6,883 nt of DNA from the NCBI GenBank assembly GCA_001796495.1, contig MGMR01000079.1:1-6883 (forward strand). The letters are read 5' to 3'. This DNA comes from Chloroflexi bacterium RBG_13_51_18. Its GTDB lineage: Bacteria; Chloroflexota; Dehalococcoidia; Dehalococcoidales; RBG-16-60-22. Of this stretch, positions 1 through 6,788 are shown in pieces. Positions within the stretch are counted from its first letter, which is position 1. Every line of letters starts with the position of its first letter. The notes under the pieces are model-generated. The model made no database searches. It was not told the origin of the DNA and saw only the letters and a list, made by a program, of their open reading frames with translations. A program made the position numbers and the translations under genes.

Positions 1-1859
1 CCGTGAACAACCTCCCCTCCGAGCGCTACATGTACTACCTCGCCGAACGCGCTAAAGGCGGCGCGGGCTTAATCATTACCGAGGAGCAGTCCGTCCACCC
101 CACCGACCATGCTTACGAAAAACTCATCGATGCCTACAAACTAGAGGCAGTGCCCGGCTATCGTAAAATCTGCCGCGCTGTCCACGAGTACGAGACGAGG
201 ATATTCGCCCAGCTGAACCACAACGGCGCCCAGGGCGACGGCTCCTATTCCCGCCTCCCTGTTTTGGCCCCCTCCCCCGTGCCCGACTTCATGTTCCGGG
301 AAGTCCCCAAGGAAATGGAAATCGAGGATATTAAAGAGGTCACCACGTATTTCTGCAAAGCGGCGGTCAACGTTCGGGAAGGCGGCTTCGACGGCATCGA
401 GCTGCAGATAGGGCACAGCTCGCTGATGCGGCAGTTCCTTTCGCCCCTCACCAACCTCCGCACCGACGACTACGGCGGTGGCCTTGAAAACCGGATGCGC
501 TTTCCGCTGGAGGTCATCGCGGCGGTCAGGCGGATGGTGGGAGAGGACTTTACGCTGGGGATACGCCTCTGCGCCGACGAGATGGTGCAGGGCGGCCTCA
601 CGCTGGATGACGCCAAGGAAATCGCGCGCCGCTTTGAAGCGGCGCAGACTATCGACTTCATAGATTTGAGTCTGGCTACTTTCTATAACCTTTACCTCGT
701 TGGCGCCAGCATGCACTCCCCGCTGGGCTATACGATACCTCTCGCCGCCGGTATAAAGAGCGTCGTCAGTCTCCCCGTTTTTTGCACCGGACGCATTAAC
801 GACCCCGTTTTAGCGGAAAAGGTGCTGGCCAACGGTCAAGCGGACATGATAGGCATGGTGCGCGCCCAGATTTGCGACCCCGATATAGCCAATAAAGCCA
901 AAGAGGGCCGTCTGGAAGAAATCCGCTACTGCGTCGCCGATAACCAGGGTTGCTACGGCCGGGTGGGGCTTAACAAGGGCATCGGCTGCATCCAGAATCC
1001 AAATATAGGCTATGAAAAGGAGCGGGGCAACTCCACCATCAGACCCGCCCCGGTTAAGAAGAAGGTGTTGATTGTAGGGGGAGGCCCGGCGGGACTGCGC
1101 GCTGCGGAGGTTGCCGCCCGGCGCGGCCATCATGTCACGCTTTATGAGAAGAACGATTCTTTAGGGGGACAGGTCAACATCGCCGCGCTGGGGGCGGGGC
1201 GGGAAGAGCTTAAAGCCGTTATCCGCAACGAGGAAAATCAGCTTAAACTTCTGCCTGTGGAAATAGTCCTCAATAAAGAAGTCACCGCAGATTTCATAAT
1301 CGCGCAGAACCCGGACGCAGTCATCATTGCCACCGGGGCTTTACCCAAGCCCTGCATCCTGACCGGCGGGGACGGCGCCAGTGTCTTTAATGTCTGGCAG
1401 GTGCTGACCAGCGAGGCGGAAACGGGGGACAGAGTCCTCTTCATCGATAACGACGGACACCACCAGGCAACCGCAACAGTAGAGTTCCTCCTCGACCGCG
1501 GTAAAAAAGTACACATCGTCACCAACGCATCGACCATCGGGTCGGAGCTGGGGCCTTCGCAGGACTCCTATTTAGCCCACCAGCGCCTGGTACAGAAAGG
1601 CGTCACTTTCACCACCGATTTTGCTGTCACGGAAATACAGGGCACAGCGGTCAAGGGACTCAACTACTATTCCAACGAATGGCATACGTTTGAAGGCTAC
1701 GACTCCGTAGTTTACGCCATGGGCAGCCGCGTTGAAGACTCCCTTTATAAAGAGCTCAAAGGCAAGGTAAAAGAGCTTTACCGCGTCGGCGACTGTGTGG
1801 CGCCGCGCAAAATAGACATGGCGGTACTGGAGGGGGAACAGGTGGGGAGGGAGATTTAG
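1..1859 (+). CDS. FadH/OYE-family Fe-S flavoprotein oxidoreductase, mycofactocin-associated type (5' partial)
   Basis: Likely an FMN/[4Fe-4S]/dinucleotide-binding oxidoreductase of the old yellow enzyme, 2,4-dienoyl-CoA reductase (FadH) and trimethylamine dehydrogenase superfamily; the substrate is unknown. Residues count from the GTG codon at 3-5. The N-terminal TIM barrel covers about 1-300, with the family signature QFLSPLTN followed by RTDDYGG and LENRMRFPLE (144-170). The Fe-S segment has C310, C317 and C329 in family spacing, but the usual second cysteine is Asp313. A GGGPAG dinucleotide motif lies at 359-364. The second nucleotide-binding region (478-507) reads VLFIDNDGHHQ instead of a glycine-rich GxGxxG, as in trimethylamine dehydrogenase relatives. 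The GTG is probably an internal valine: homologues start some 25-40 residues earlier, with the FMN-site strand that is missing here, so the gene runs off the left edge. The stop TAG is 20 bases before etfA. Similar proteins are recorded beside mycofactocin genes, and mftF four genes downstream supports that type. Family assignment is secure; physiological role is inferred. Confidence 0.9.
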   Translation, partial: VNNLPSERYMYYLAERAKGGAGLIITEEQSVHPTDHAYEKLIDAYKLEAVPGYRKICRAVHEYETRIFAQLNHNGAQGDGSYSRLPVLAPSPVPDFMFREVPKEMEIEDIKEVTTYFCKAAVNVREGGFDGIELQIGHSSLMRQFLSPLTNLRTDDYGGGLENRMRFPLEVIAAVRRMVGEDFTLGIRLCADEMVQGGLTLDDAKEIARRFEAAQTIDFIDLSLATFYNLYLVGASMHSPLGYTIPLAAGIKSVVSLPVFCTGRINDPVLAEKVLANGQADMIGMVRAQICDPDIANKAKEGRLEEIRYCVADNQGCYGRVGLNKGIGCIQNPNIGYEKERGNSTIRPAPVKKKVLIVGGGPAGLRAAEVAARRGHHVTLYEKNDSLGGQVNIAALGAGREELKAVIRNEENQLKLLPVEIVLNKEVTADFIIAQNPDAVIIATGALPKPCILTGGDGASVFNVWQVLTSEAETGDRVLFIDNDGHHQATATVEFLLDRGKKVHIVTNASTIGSELGPSQDSYLAHQRLVQKGVTFTTDFAVTEIQGTAVKGLNYYSNEWHTFEGYDSVVYAMGSRVEDSLYKELKGKVKELYRVGDCVAPRKIDMAVLEGEQVGREI

Positions 1860-1864
1860 CCTTC

Positions 1865-1870
1865 GGGGAG
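1865..1870 (+). promoter_or_regulatory. Ribosome binding site of etfA (GGGGAG)
   Basis: A purine-rich GGGGAG sits 9 bases before the GTG codon at 1880 in the only intergenic gap on this strand longer than 10 bases. It supports GTG as the etfA start; no ATG is available nearby in that frame. A second GGGG run directly abuts the GTG and is too close to serve. Confidence 0.55.
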
Positions 1871-1879
1871 AAAAGGGGA

Positions 1880-2896
1880 GTGGAAAAGACAAAAAACATC
1901 TGGGTGCTGCCGGAAATAAATAGCCGTGATAAAGAAGTAAGTACCACGAGCCTGGGGCTGCTTGCCGAAGCACGGAACATCGCGGAGAAGACCGGTGGTA
2001 TTGTTACAGCTCTGATTTTCAGTGAAAGCACGCGGGTAACTCCCGACCTGCTCGGTAATTATGGCATACCCAGGGCCTATTTGTTCCTCGACCCCGTTTT
2101 CGAACAGTTTTCCGTCGAAGCTTACGCGGCGGCGATTTTACCCAGGCTGCGGGTTGACCAGCCTTGGCTATTGTTGATGGGGCAAACGGCCATCGGCAGG
2201 GAGCTGGCGCCTCACCTGGCGGCGATGCTGGAGACAGGAGTGGTCACCAGTTGCGTGAAAATAGACCTCGCGGAGCCGGAGAAGCCCGTGTTCTCCCGCC
2301 CTGTTTACGGCGGGCAGCTTTACCAGGAGATAGTATTTGAAACGGACGGCACGATGCTGGTTACAATGGCACCTGAAGCATTAAGTGCCCTCCCCTCGAA
2401 AAAATCTGTTAAGCCAAAAACCGTAGTGATAGAGTCGAACCTGCCCGTCGACCTGATAAAAACACGGCATATTGAGTTCCTGCCCGCCGATTTCCGGTCC
2501 GTGGACGTCACCGAGGCGGACACAATCGTAGCGGCGGGGATGGGGGCGATAAGTGATGAAATTTACCCGCTGGTGGCTGAACTGGCGGACCTGGTCGAAG
2601 GCGCTATTGGCACTACGCGGCCGGTAGTGGACGGGGGCAAGATTACTCGTGACCGCATGATTGGGCAGACAGGTAAGACGGTCAGTCCCGATTTTTACCT
2701 GGCGCTGGGCATCTCCGGGGCGACGCACCATACGGGCGGTATCCAGGAATCAGGCAGGATAGTGGCCGTCAACCGCGACCGGCAGGCGCCGATATTTCAG
2801 AGTGCAGACACGGGGGCAGTCGCCGACCTGCGGGAAGCGCTGCCGAAACTGATAGAACGAATCAAGCAGGCGAAAGCCAATGGCGAAATATTTTGA
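1880..2896 (+). CDS. etfA: Electron transfer flavoprotein alpha subunit (FixB-like)
   Basis: FAD-carrying subunit of a heterodimeric ETF that shuttles electrons between dehydrogenases and an ETF:quinone oxidoreductase in the cytoplasm. The protein has 338 residues, normal for the family. The N-terminal domain (about 1-190) is the degenerate alpha/beta domain; the C-terminal FAD domain (about 205-330) carries the diagnostic stretch with R247, D251, QTGK (263-266), GISGATHH (277-284) and APIFQSAD (303-310). H284 and R247 match flavin-contacting positions known from human ETF. The usual GRG at the start of the FAD domain is GMG here (220-222), so one commonly conserved arginine is a methionine. 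Translation starts at GTG, 20 bases after the OYE gene. The last 17 bases overlap fixC, which suggests coupled translation. Partners are presumably the EtfB encoded at 4459 and the FixC/FixX pair between them. ETF subunits associated with mycofactocin loci are a recognised subgroup; membership here is inferred from context. Confidence 0.93.
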   Translation: MEKTKNIWVLPEINSRDKEVSTTSLGLLAEARNIAEKTGGIVTALIFSESTRVTPDLLGNYGIPRAYLFLDPVFEQFSVEAYAAAILPRLRVDQPWLLLMGQTAIGRELAPHLAAMLETGVVTSCVKIDLAEPEKPVFSRPVYGGQLYQEIVFETDGTMLVTMAPEALSALPSKKSVKPKTVVIESNLPVDLIKTRHIEFLPADFRSVDVTEADTIVAAGMGAISDEIYPLVAELADLVEGAIGTTRPVVDGGKITRDRMIGQTGKTVSPDFYLALGISGATHHTGGIQESGRIVAVNRDRQAPIFQSADTGAVADLREALPKLIERIKQAKANGEIF

Positions 2897-4178
2897 CGTT
2901 ATTATAGTAGGAGCAGGACCGGCGGGCAGCCTGGCGGCGCTTAAGCTGGCGCGCGGCGGCGCTAATGTCTGCCTCTTGGAAAGAGGCAAATACCCCGGCG
3001 CCAAGAACATGTTCGGTGGTCTGCTGCATAATACTCCCGTGCTGAATGAAATACTGCCGGACTTTCACGAACGCGCGCCTTTAGAGAGGCACGTTTACAG
3101 AAAGTCGATATCCTTCATGACGCCCCGGGCGGCGGTAGCGCTGGACTTTGAAAACGAGACCTTCGATAAGCCCCCTTTCAACGGCTATACCGTGTTCCGT
3201 CCGGCTTTCGATATGTGGCTGGCGGAAGAAGCCGTGAAGGCAGGTGCCTTACTTTCGTGCGAGTGCACCGCCGAAGATTTGATAAAAAAAGACGGGCGTA
3301 TCGCCGGCGTGACCGTCAAGGGACGGGAGGGGGAAATCAGGGGCAATATCGTCATTGCCGCCGACGGCGTGCTGTCTTTCCTGGCGAAAAAAGCCGGCTT
3401 AAGGCAGGACTTTAAAGCCGAAAATATGGGGGTGGGCATCAAGCTGCTGCTAGGCTTCCCAGAGGAGACTATCAATGAGCGGTTTCACCTCGTACGCGAC
3501 CAGGGCGCGGATATCAGTTTTTTGGGCGCCATGGGCGACATGCGGGGCGGCGGCTTTCTCTATACCAACCGCGAGAGTATTTCCATCGGGCTGGTGACGC
3601 ACCTCGACTCCCTGAAAGCGTCCGGCAAAGCGCCGTACGAAGTATTAAACGACTTTTTGGAACACCCGTCGGTGAAGAAGCTCGTCAAAGGCGGGACACC
3701 GCTGGAATACTCGGCGCACCTGATTCCGGAGGGCGGCTATAAAGCTATACCGAATCTGTTCACCGGCGGCCTGATGCTGGCGGGTGACGCGGCGGGACTG
3801 TGCTATACCAACGGGCTGAACCTTGAAGGCATCAACCTGGCCATGACCTCCGGCGCGCTGGCTGGTGAGACGGCTATCGATGCTCTAAAGGCTGGCGACT
3901 ACAGCGCCAAAATACTATCATCGTACAAAAAGAAGCTGGACGAGAGCTTCGTGATGAAGGACATGAAAACCTTTAAAAACGCCGCCGCTATGATGCACCT
4001 GGAACGCCTTTTCCGGACTTATCCCCGAATACTCGCCAATATCATGGAAAGAGTCTACAAAACCGACGGCGTGCCGAGGTCGAAGCTGCTGCGGCTGGCC
4101 CGCAAAGAAGCCCTTAAAGAGGCGGGACTGAAGGGGCTAATCTCCGACGGCTTCAAGATAGGCAGGTCGCTATTATGA
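2880..4178 (+). CDS. fixC: FixC-like / ETF-quinone oxidoreductase-type FAD flavoprotein
   Basis: FAD flavoprotein of the FixC / ETF-QO / geranylgeranyl reductase family that accepts electrons from reduced ETF and, with FixX, passes them to membrane quinone. Length is 432 residues, typical for FixC. The N-terminal Rossmann motif is VGAGPAG (10-16), followed by the acidic strand end LLER (32-35). The second FAD motif is AGDAAG (301-306), followed by NGLNLEGINLAMTSG (311-325), the classic FixC pattern. The ETF-QO ferredoxin domain is missing from this polypeptide and is supplied by the next gene, fixX, as in FixC/FixX systems. No transmembrane helix is evident, so membrane contact would be monotopic as in ETF-QO (family knowledge). 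The ATG lies inside the end of etfA (17-base overlap) with only a weak upstream purine signal, which suggests translational coupling. The stop overlaps the fixX start in ATGA. The electron donor could alternatively be another flavoprotein, but the flanking etfA and etfB make ETF the natural choice. Confidence 0.92.
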   Translation: MAKYFDVIIVGAGPAGSLAALKLARGGANVCLLERGKYPGAKNMFGGLLHNTPVLNEILPDFHERAPLERHVYRKSISFMTPRAAVALDFENETFDKPPFNGYTVFRPAFDMWLAEEAVKAGALLSCECTAEDLIKKDGRIAGVTVKGREGEIRGNIVIAADGVLSFLAKKAGLRQDFKAENMGVGIKLLLGFPEETINERFHLVRDQGADISFLGAMGDMRGGGFLYTNRESISIGLVTHLDSLKASGKAPYEVLNDFLEHPSVKKLVKGGTPLEYSAHLIPEGGYKAIPNLFTGGLMLAGDAAGLCYTNGLNLEGINLAMTSGALAGETAIDALKAGDYSAKILSSYKKKLDESFVMKDMKTFKNAAAMMHLERLFRTYPRILANIMERVYKTDGVPRSKLLRLARKEALKEAGLKGLISDGFKIGRSLL

Positions 4179-4450
4179 ACATCGAGAACCTTCCACAGAT
4201 GACCCGGTTCGAGGTCGATGAGCAGCCGCATATCATCGTTAATAAGGAAATATGCCGGGCCTGCGACCATCATGCCTGCGTCAAGGCCTGTCCGGCCAAC
4301 TGCTATACCTACGACGAGGCGACGCAATTGTTGAGCGTCGTTTACGAGACATGCCTGGAATGCGGCACCTGCCACATTATCTGCGATAAAGGGTCGCTTG
4401 AGTGGAACTATCCAAGGGGCGGCTACGGCGTGTGCTACCGGCTGACCTAG
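4175..4450 (+). CDS. fixX: FixX-like ferredoxin, partner of FixC
   Basis: Small ferredoxin-like protein (91 residues) equivalent to the C-terminal Fe-S domain of ETF-QO, relaying electrons together with FixC. Two cysteine groups are visible: C27-x2-C30-x4-C35-x3-C39-P and C60-x2-C63-x2-C66-x3-C70. In a bacterial-type ferredoxin fold these could hold two [4Fe-4S] clusters with C39 and C70 swapped between sites. The segment CLECGTC (60-66) and the terminal WNYPRGGYGV (77-86) are the family hallmarks. C43 and C87 are additional cysteines outside these groups. The start codon overlaps the fixC stop as ATGA, with GGCAGG at 4161-4166 as a plausible ribosome binding site 8 bases upstream. The stop TAG is 8 bases before etfB. 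FixX identity is firm; whether electrons go to quinone, to soluble ferredoxin, or both is not shown by sequence. Confidence 0.93.
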   Translation: MNIENLPQMTRFEVDEQPHIIVNKEICRACDHHACVKACPANCYTYDEATQLLSVVYETCLECGTCHIICDKGSLEWNYPRGGYGVCYRLT

Positions 4451-4458
4451 AGAAAGCC

Positions 4459-5355
4459 ATGAAGATAATCGTTTGTTCGAAAGAAGTAATCGACCCGGCG
4501 CTGAACCTGGACTTCGGCTTGAGCAACAGCGTCATTTTTAAGGAAGGTCCGCCGCTAAAGCTCAATCCCAGCGACGCGGCGGCTTTATCTATAGCGCTTA
4601 CTCTAAAATCCGCCGACGGCACGGCGGAAATCACCGTTGTCTCCATCGGCCCGCCAAGGGTGGAACACTACTTGAGAAACGCGTTAGCCCTGGGCGCGGA
4701 TAAGGCTATCAGGATATGGGATGATGATTTCGACGGATTATCCCCATACCGTAAAGCAGTTCTGTTATCTGGAATCGTAACGCTCTCCGGCGCCGACCTC
4801 GTTTTAACGGGGGCCAAGAGCCTGGACACTGGCAGCGGGCAGGTGGGGCAATTGATAGCCGGTCGGCTGGGCTGGCCTTGTGTGTATACCGTAACAAATA
4901 TTGAACTTGAATCTGATGGCGTTATTCTTCTTAAAGACACCGGGCGGGGAGAACGGGAAAAGGTAGCCTGCAAGCTGCCTGTAGTAGCGGCTATAAAGGG
5001 GGAGGGGAAACTTCCTTACGCTTCCCTTGACAGGTATATCGAGAGTAAATACAGCGAAATTACATCACTTTCTCCCATCGACCTCGGAATATCTCCTATA
5101 GAACTCAAGAAAGACCCCGCCCCGGTAACACGCCTTATATACCCGAGACCGTCGCCGGTGAAAGCGCCGCCGCTGGACAGCTCGCTGCCAGCGTTTTACA
5201 GAATCCTGCAGCTTTTAGAGGGAGGCATCGTCAAGAGAAAAGGCCGGATGCTCGAAGGCAGCAGCGACGAGGTGGCGGAAAAACTCTTCCAGTTGTTCCT
5301 CGAAGAGGGAGTATTGAAGGGGGCGGCGGGAAAAAATGACGCGGGGAAGCGATGA
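4459..5355 (+). CDS. etfB: Electron transfer flavoprotein beta subunit (FixA-like)
   Basis: Nucleotide-binding subunit of the ETF heterodimer, partner of EtfA. I choose the ATG at 4459 because the family begins with a short strand like MKIIVCSKEV; the in-frame ATG at 4402 lies inside fixX and would add 19 unrelated residues. From this start the protein has 298 residues, longer than the usual 250-265. The core alpha/beta domain (1-190) contains LKLNPSDAAAL (33-43), the ALALGADKA segment (75-83) and the nucleotide-binding loop GAKSLDTGSGQVGQ (118-131) followed by GRLGWP (135-140). In conventional ETF this loop binds AMP; in bifurcating ETFs it binds a second FAD. The loop here is neither the classic D-x-D-x-N-Q-T-G nor the bifurcating DGDTAQVGP form. 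The extra length lies mostly in a C-terminal arm: a proline-rich linker (226-244), then RKGRMLEGSS (260-269) and a helix ending in LEEGVL (281-286), which normally wraps around EtfA. The gene follows fixX by 8 bases and overlaps mftF by 4. Confidence 0.92.
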   Translation: MKIIVCSKEVIDPALNLDFGLSNSVIFKEGPPLKLNPSDAAALSIALTLKSADGTAEITVVSIGPPRVEHYLRNALALGADKAIRIWDDDFDGLSPYRKAVLLSGIVTLSGADLVLTGAKSLDTGSGQVGQLIAGRLGWPCVYTVTNIELESDGVILLKDTGRGEREKVACKLPVVAAIKGEGKLPYASLDRYIESKYSEITSLSPIDLGISPIELKKDPAPVTRLIYPRPSPVKAPPLDSSLPAFYRILQLLEGGIVKRKGRMLEGSSDEVAEKLFQLFLEEGVLKGAAGKNDAGKR

Positions 5356-6788
5356 ATGGATTCGGGTTTTCCCTGGCGGTAAACGTCGCCTTGAGGGCGG
5401 ACGCCAAAGGCTATTTCTTAATATCTCCAGCGCCAATAAAATTACTCCGCCTGAACGAATCCCTTTATAACATCCTCAAGCACATCCGCGACGGCGGCCA
5501 GCCATCTGATTTCCACATTAGGAATCCCCAAAATACTACTAGAGTCCTGCTGACGCTGGTTGCAAGGGGATACTTAAAGCTGGAAAGGACAGCGCCGCTC
5601 ATGGTATGCCCGAACGTTTCCGTCATCATACCGGTACGCGACCAGCCGGAGGACCTGCTCGATTGCCTTAAAGCGCTGGAAAAAGTCCGCTATCCCAAAG
5701 ACCGACTTGAAATCATCGTGGTGGATGACGGCTCTAAAGAGGAAGTGGCCAGGATTGTTTCATCAGAAAACATCAGGATTATCAGGCATAACGAGTCAAA
5801 AGGCGCGGCGGCTTGCCGCAACATCGGGGCGGAAAACGCTAAGGGAGATATCTTTGCCTTCCTGGACGCCGACTGCGTTGCCGGGGAGAGTTGGCTGGAA
5901 GAAATAGTGTCGTTTTTCCAGTCGGCAGGGGCAGGAGCGGCGGGGGGCTATATCGACGGGTATGAAGACAAGACCTCCCTGGACCGTTATGAAAAGGTGT
6001 TTTCCTCGCTGAATATGGGGAATCGTCTTATCATTGAAGCCAGCGGCGACTCTGGCTTTTACGTGCCTACCGCTAATCTGCTGGTCAGCCGGGAGGCTTT
6101 TAAAACAACAGGAGGCTTTAAGGAGGGGATGCGGGTTGGAGAGGACGTGGACTTTTGCTGGCGCTTGAGAGAACACGGATTTACGCTTATTTACACTCCC
6201 TCCGGCAGCGTGGCGCACCGGCACCGCAATAAGCTGGGCAGGATGTTAAAGCGACGCGCCGAATATGGTACTTCCGAGGCGCTGCTTTACCGCACCCACC
6301 GCGATAAAAAAAAGGGATTTAACTTCGCCGTCCTCCCAGTGTTGTCTTTCATTGCACTGACGCTGGCAATATTGCTGATGAATCCTTATCCGCTGTGCGC
6401 GCTGCCGCTGTTTTTCGGCATTGACATGTCGATGAAAAACAAAACGGTAAAAAAATATAAAATGGAGCTTCCTCTGCGGCAAATAGCCGCCGCCGCTTTA
6501 AGAAGCCTCCTCTCATTTTATTACTTCGCCTTCTTCCACCTGATGAGATATTACCTGGTTCTTATCGTTGGCATGGGGTTTGCGTGGTGGCCTTTCTGGG
6601 TATGGGGCGGAGCAGGGCTTCTATATACATCGCTCACGGACTACATAGTAAAGAAACCGCAGTTATTTTATTTGGTTTCCCTGTTCTACTACCTGCTGGA
6701 GCATATAGTATACCAGGCGGGCGTTTTCTGGGGCTGCGTTAAATACAGGTATTTCGGGTCGTATTTGATTAGGTTTAAACTTACTTGA
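5352..6788 (+). CDS. mftF: Mycofactocin glycosyltransferase MftF (GT2 family, membrane-bound)
   Basis: Probable mycofactocin glycosyltransferase, which in mycobacteria attaches a beta-1,4-glucose chain to the peptide-derived redox cofactor. The protein has 478 residues, close to known MftF. Residues 1-85 resemble a PqqD-like winged helix (LLRLNESLYNIL at 31-42; LVARGYLKLE at 69-78), a plausible peptide-recognition element. The GT2 catalytic domain (about 88-300) shows VIIPVRD (91-97), VVDDGS (123-128), the metal/nucleotide-binding DAD (172-174), VPTANLLVSREAF (238-250), GED (263-265) and the WRLREHG segment (270-276). A basic stretch (289-302) is followed by hydrophobic segments near 325-343, 385-420 and 436-457, so the C-terminal third is membrane-embedded. 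The start codon overlaps the etfB stop (ATGA), with GGGGAAG at 5343-5349 upstream. This gene is the main reason to call the locus mycofactocin-related. A generic GT2 is the alternative, but the PqqD-like N-terminus, size and OYE/ETF neighbours favour MftF. Confidence 0.87.
   Translation: MNGFGFSLAVNVALRADAKGYFLISPAPIKLLRLNESLYNILKHIRDGGQPSDFHIRNPQNTTRVLLTLVARGYLKLERTAPLMVCPNVSVIIPVRDQPEDLLDCLKALEKVRYPKDRLEIIVVDDGSKEEVARIVSSENIRIIRHNESKGAAACRNIGAENAKGDIFAFLDADCVAGESWLEEIVSFFQSAGAGAAGGYIDGYEDKTSLDRYEKVFSSLNMGNRLIIEASGDSGFYVPTANLLVSREAFKTTGGFKEGMRVGEDVDFCWRLREHGFTLIYTPSGSVAHRHRNKLGRMLKRRAEYGTSEALLYRTHRDKKKGFNFAVLPVLSFIALTLAILLMNPYPLCALPLFFGIDMSMKNKTVKKYKMELPLRQIAAAALRSLLSFYYFAFFHLMRYYLVLIVGMGFAWWPFWVWGGAGLLYTSLTDYIVKKPQLFYLVSLFYYLLEHIVYQAGVFWGCVKYRYFGSYLIRFKLT

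Noticed and set aside
3..5. GTG as the true start of the OYE-family gene
   Set aside because: The family has an additional N-terminal strand with FMN contacts upstream of this point, and the protein starts mid-domain. The codon is more likely an internal valine of a gene cut by the window edge.
141..716. Minus-strand open frame of 191 codons opposite the OYE gene
   Set aside because: It is antisense to a strongly conserved domain, has low-complexity composition and no recognisable motif; a shadow of GC-biased coding on the plus strand.
1857..1882. Possible terminator or promoter between the OYE gene and etfA
   Set aside because: The gap is 20 bases, shows only purine-rich ribosome-binding sequence, and has no stem-loop or -10/-35 pattern.
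4402..4458. Upstream in-frame ATG extending etfB by 19 residues
   Set aside because: It lies inside fixX, encodes a basic stretch unlike the family, and the ATG at 4459 gives the standard EtfB N-terminus.
5796..6224. Minus-strand open frame of 142 codons opposite mftF
   Set aside because: Antisense to the GT2 catalytic motifs and without recognisable protein features.
4459..6788. Possible foreign origin of etfB-mftF because codons look more AT-rich here than upstream
   Set aside because: The difference is slight by eye, the genes overlap their neighbours as one operon, and membrane-protein content explains part of it.
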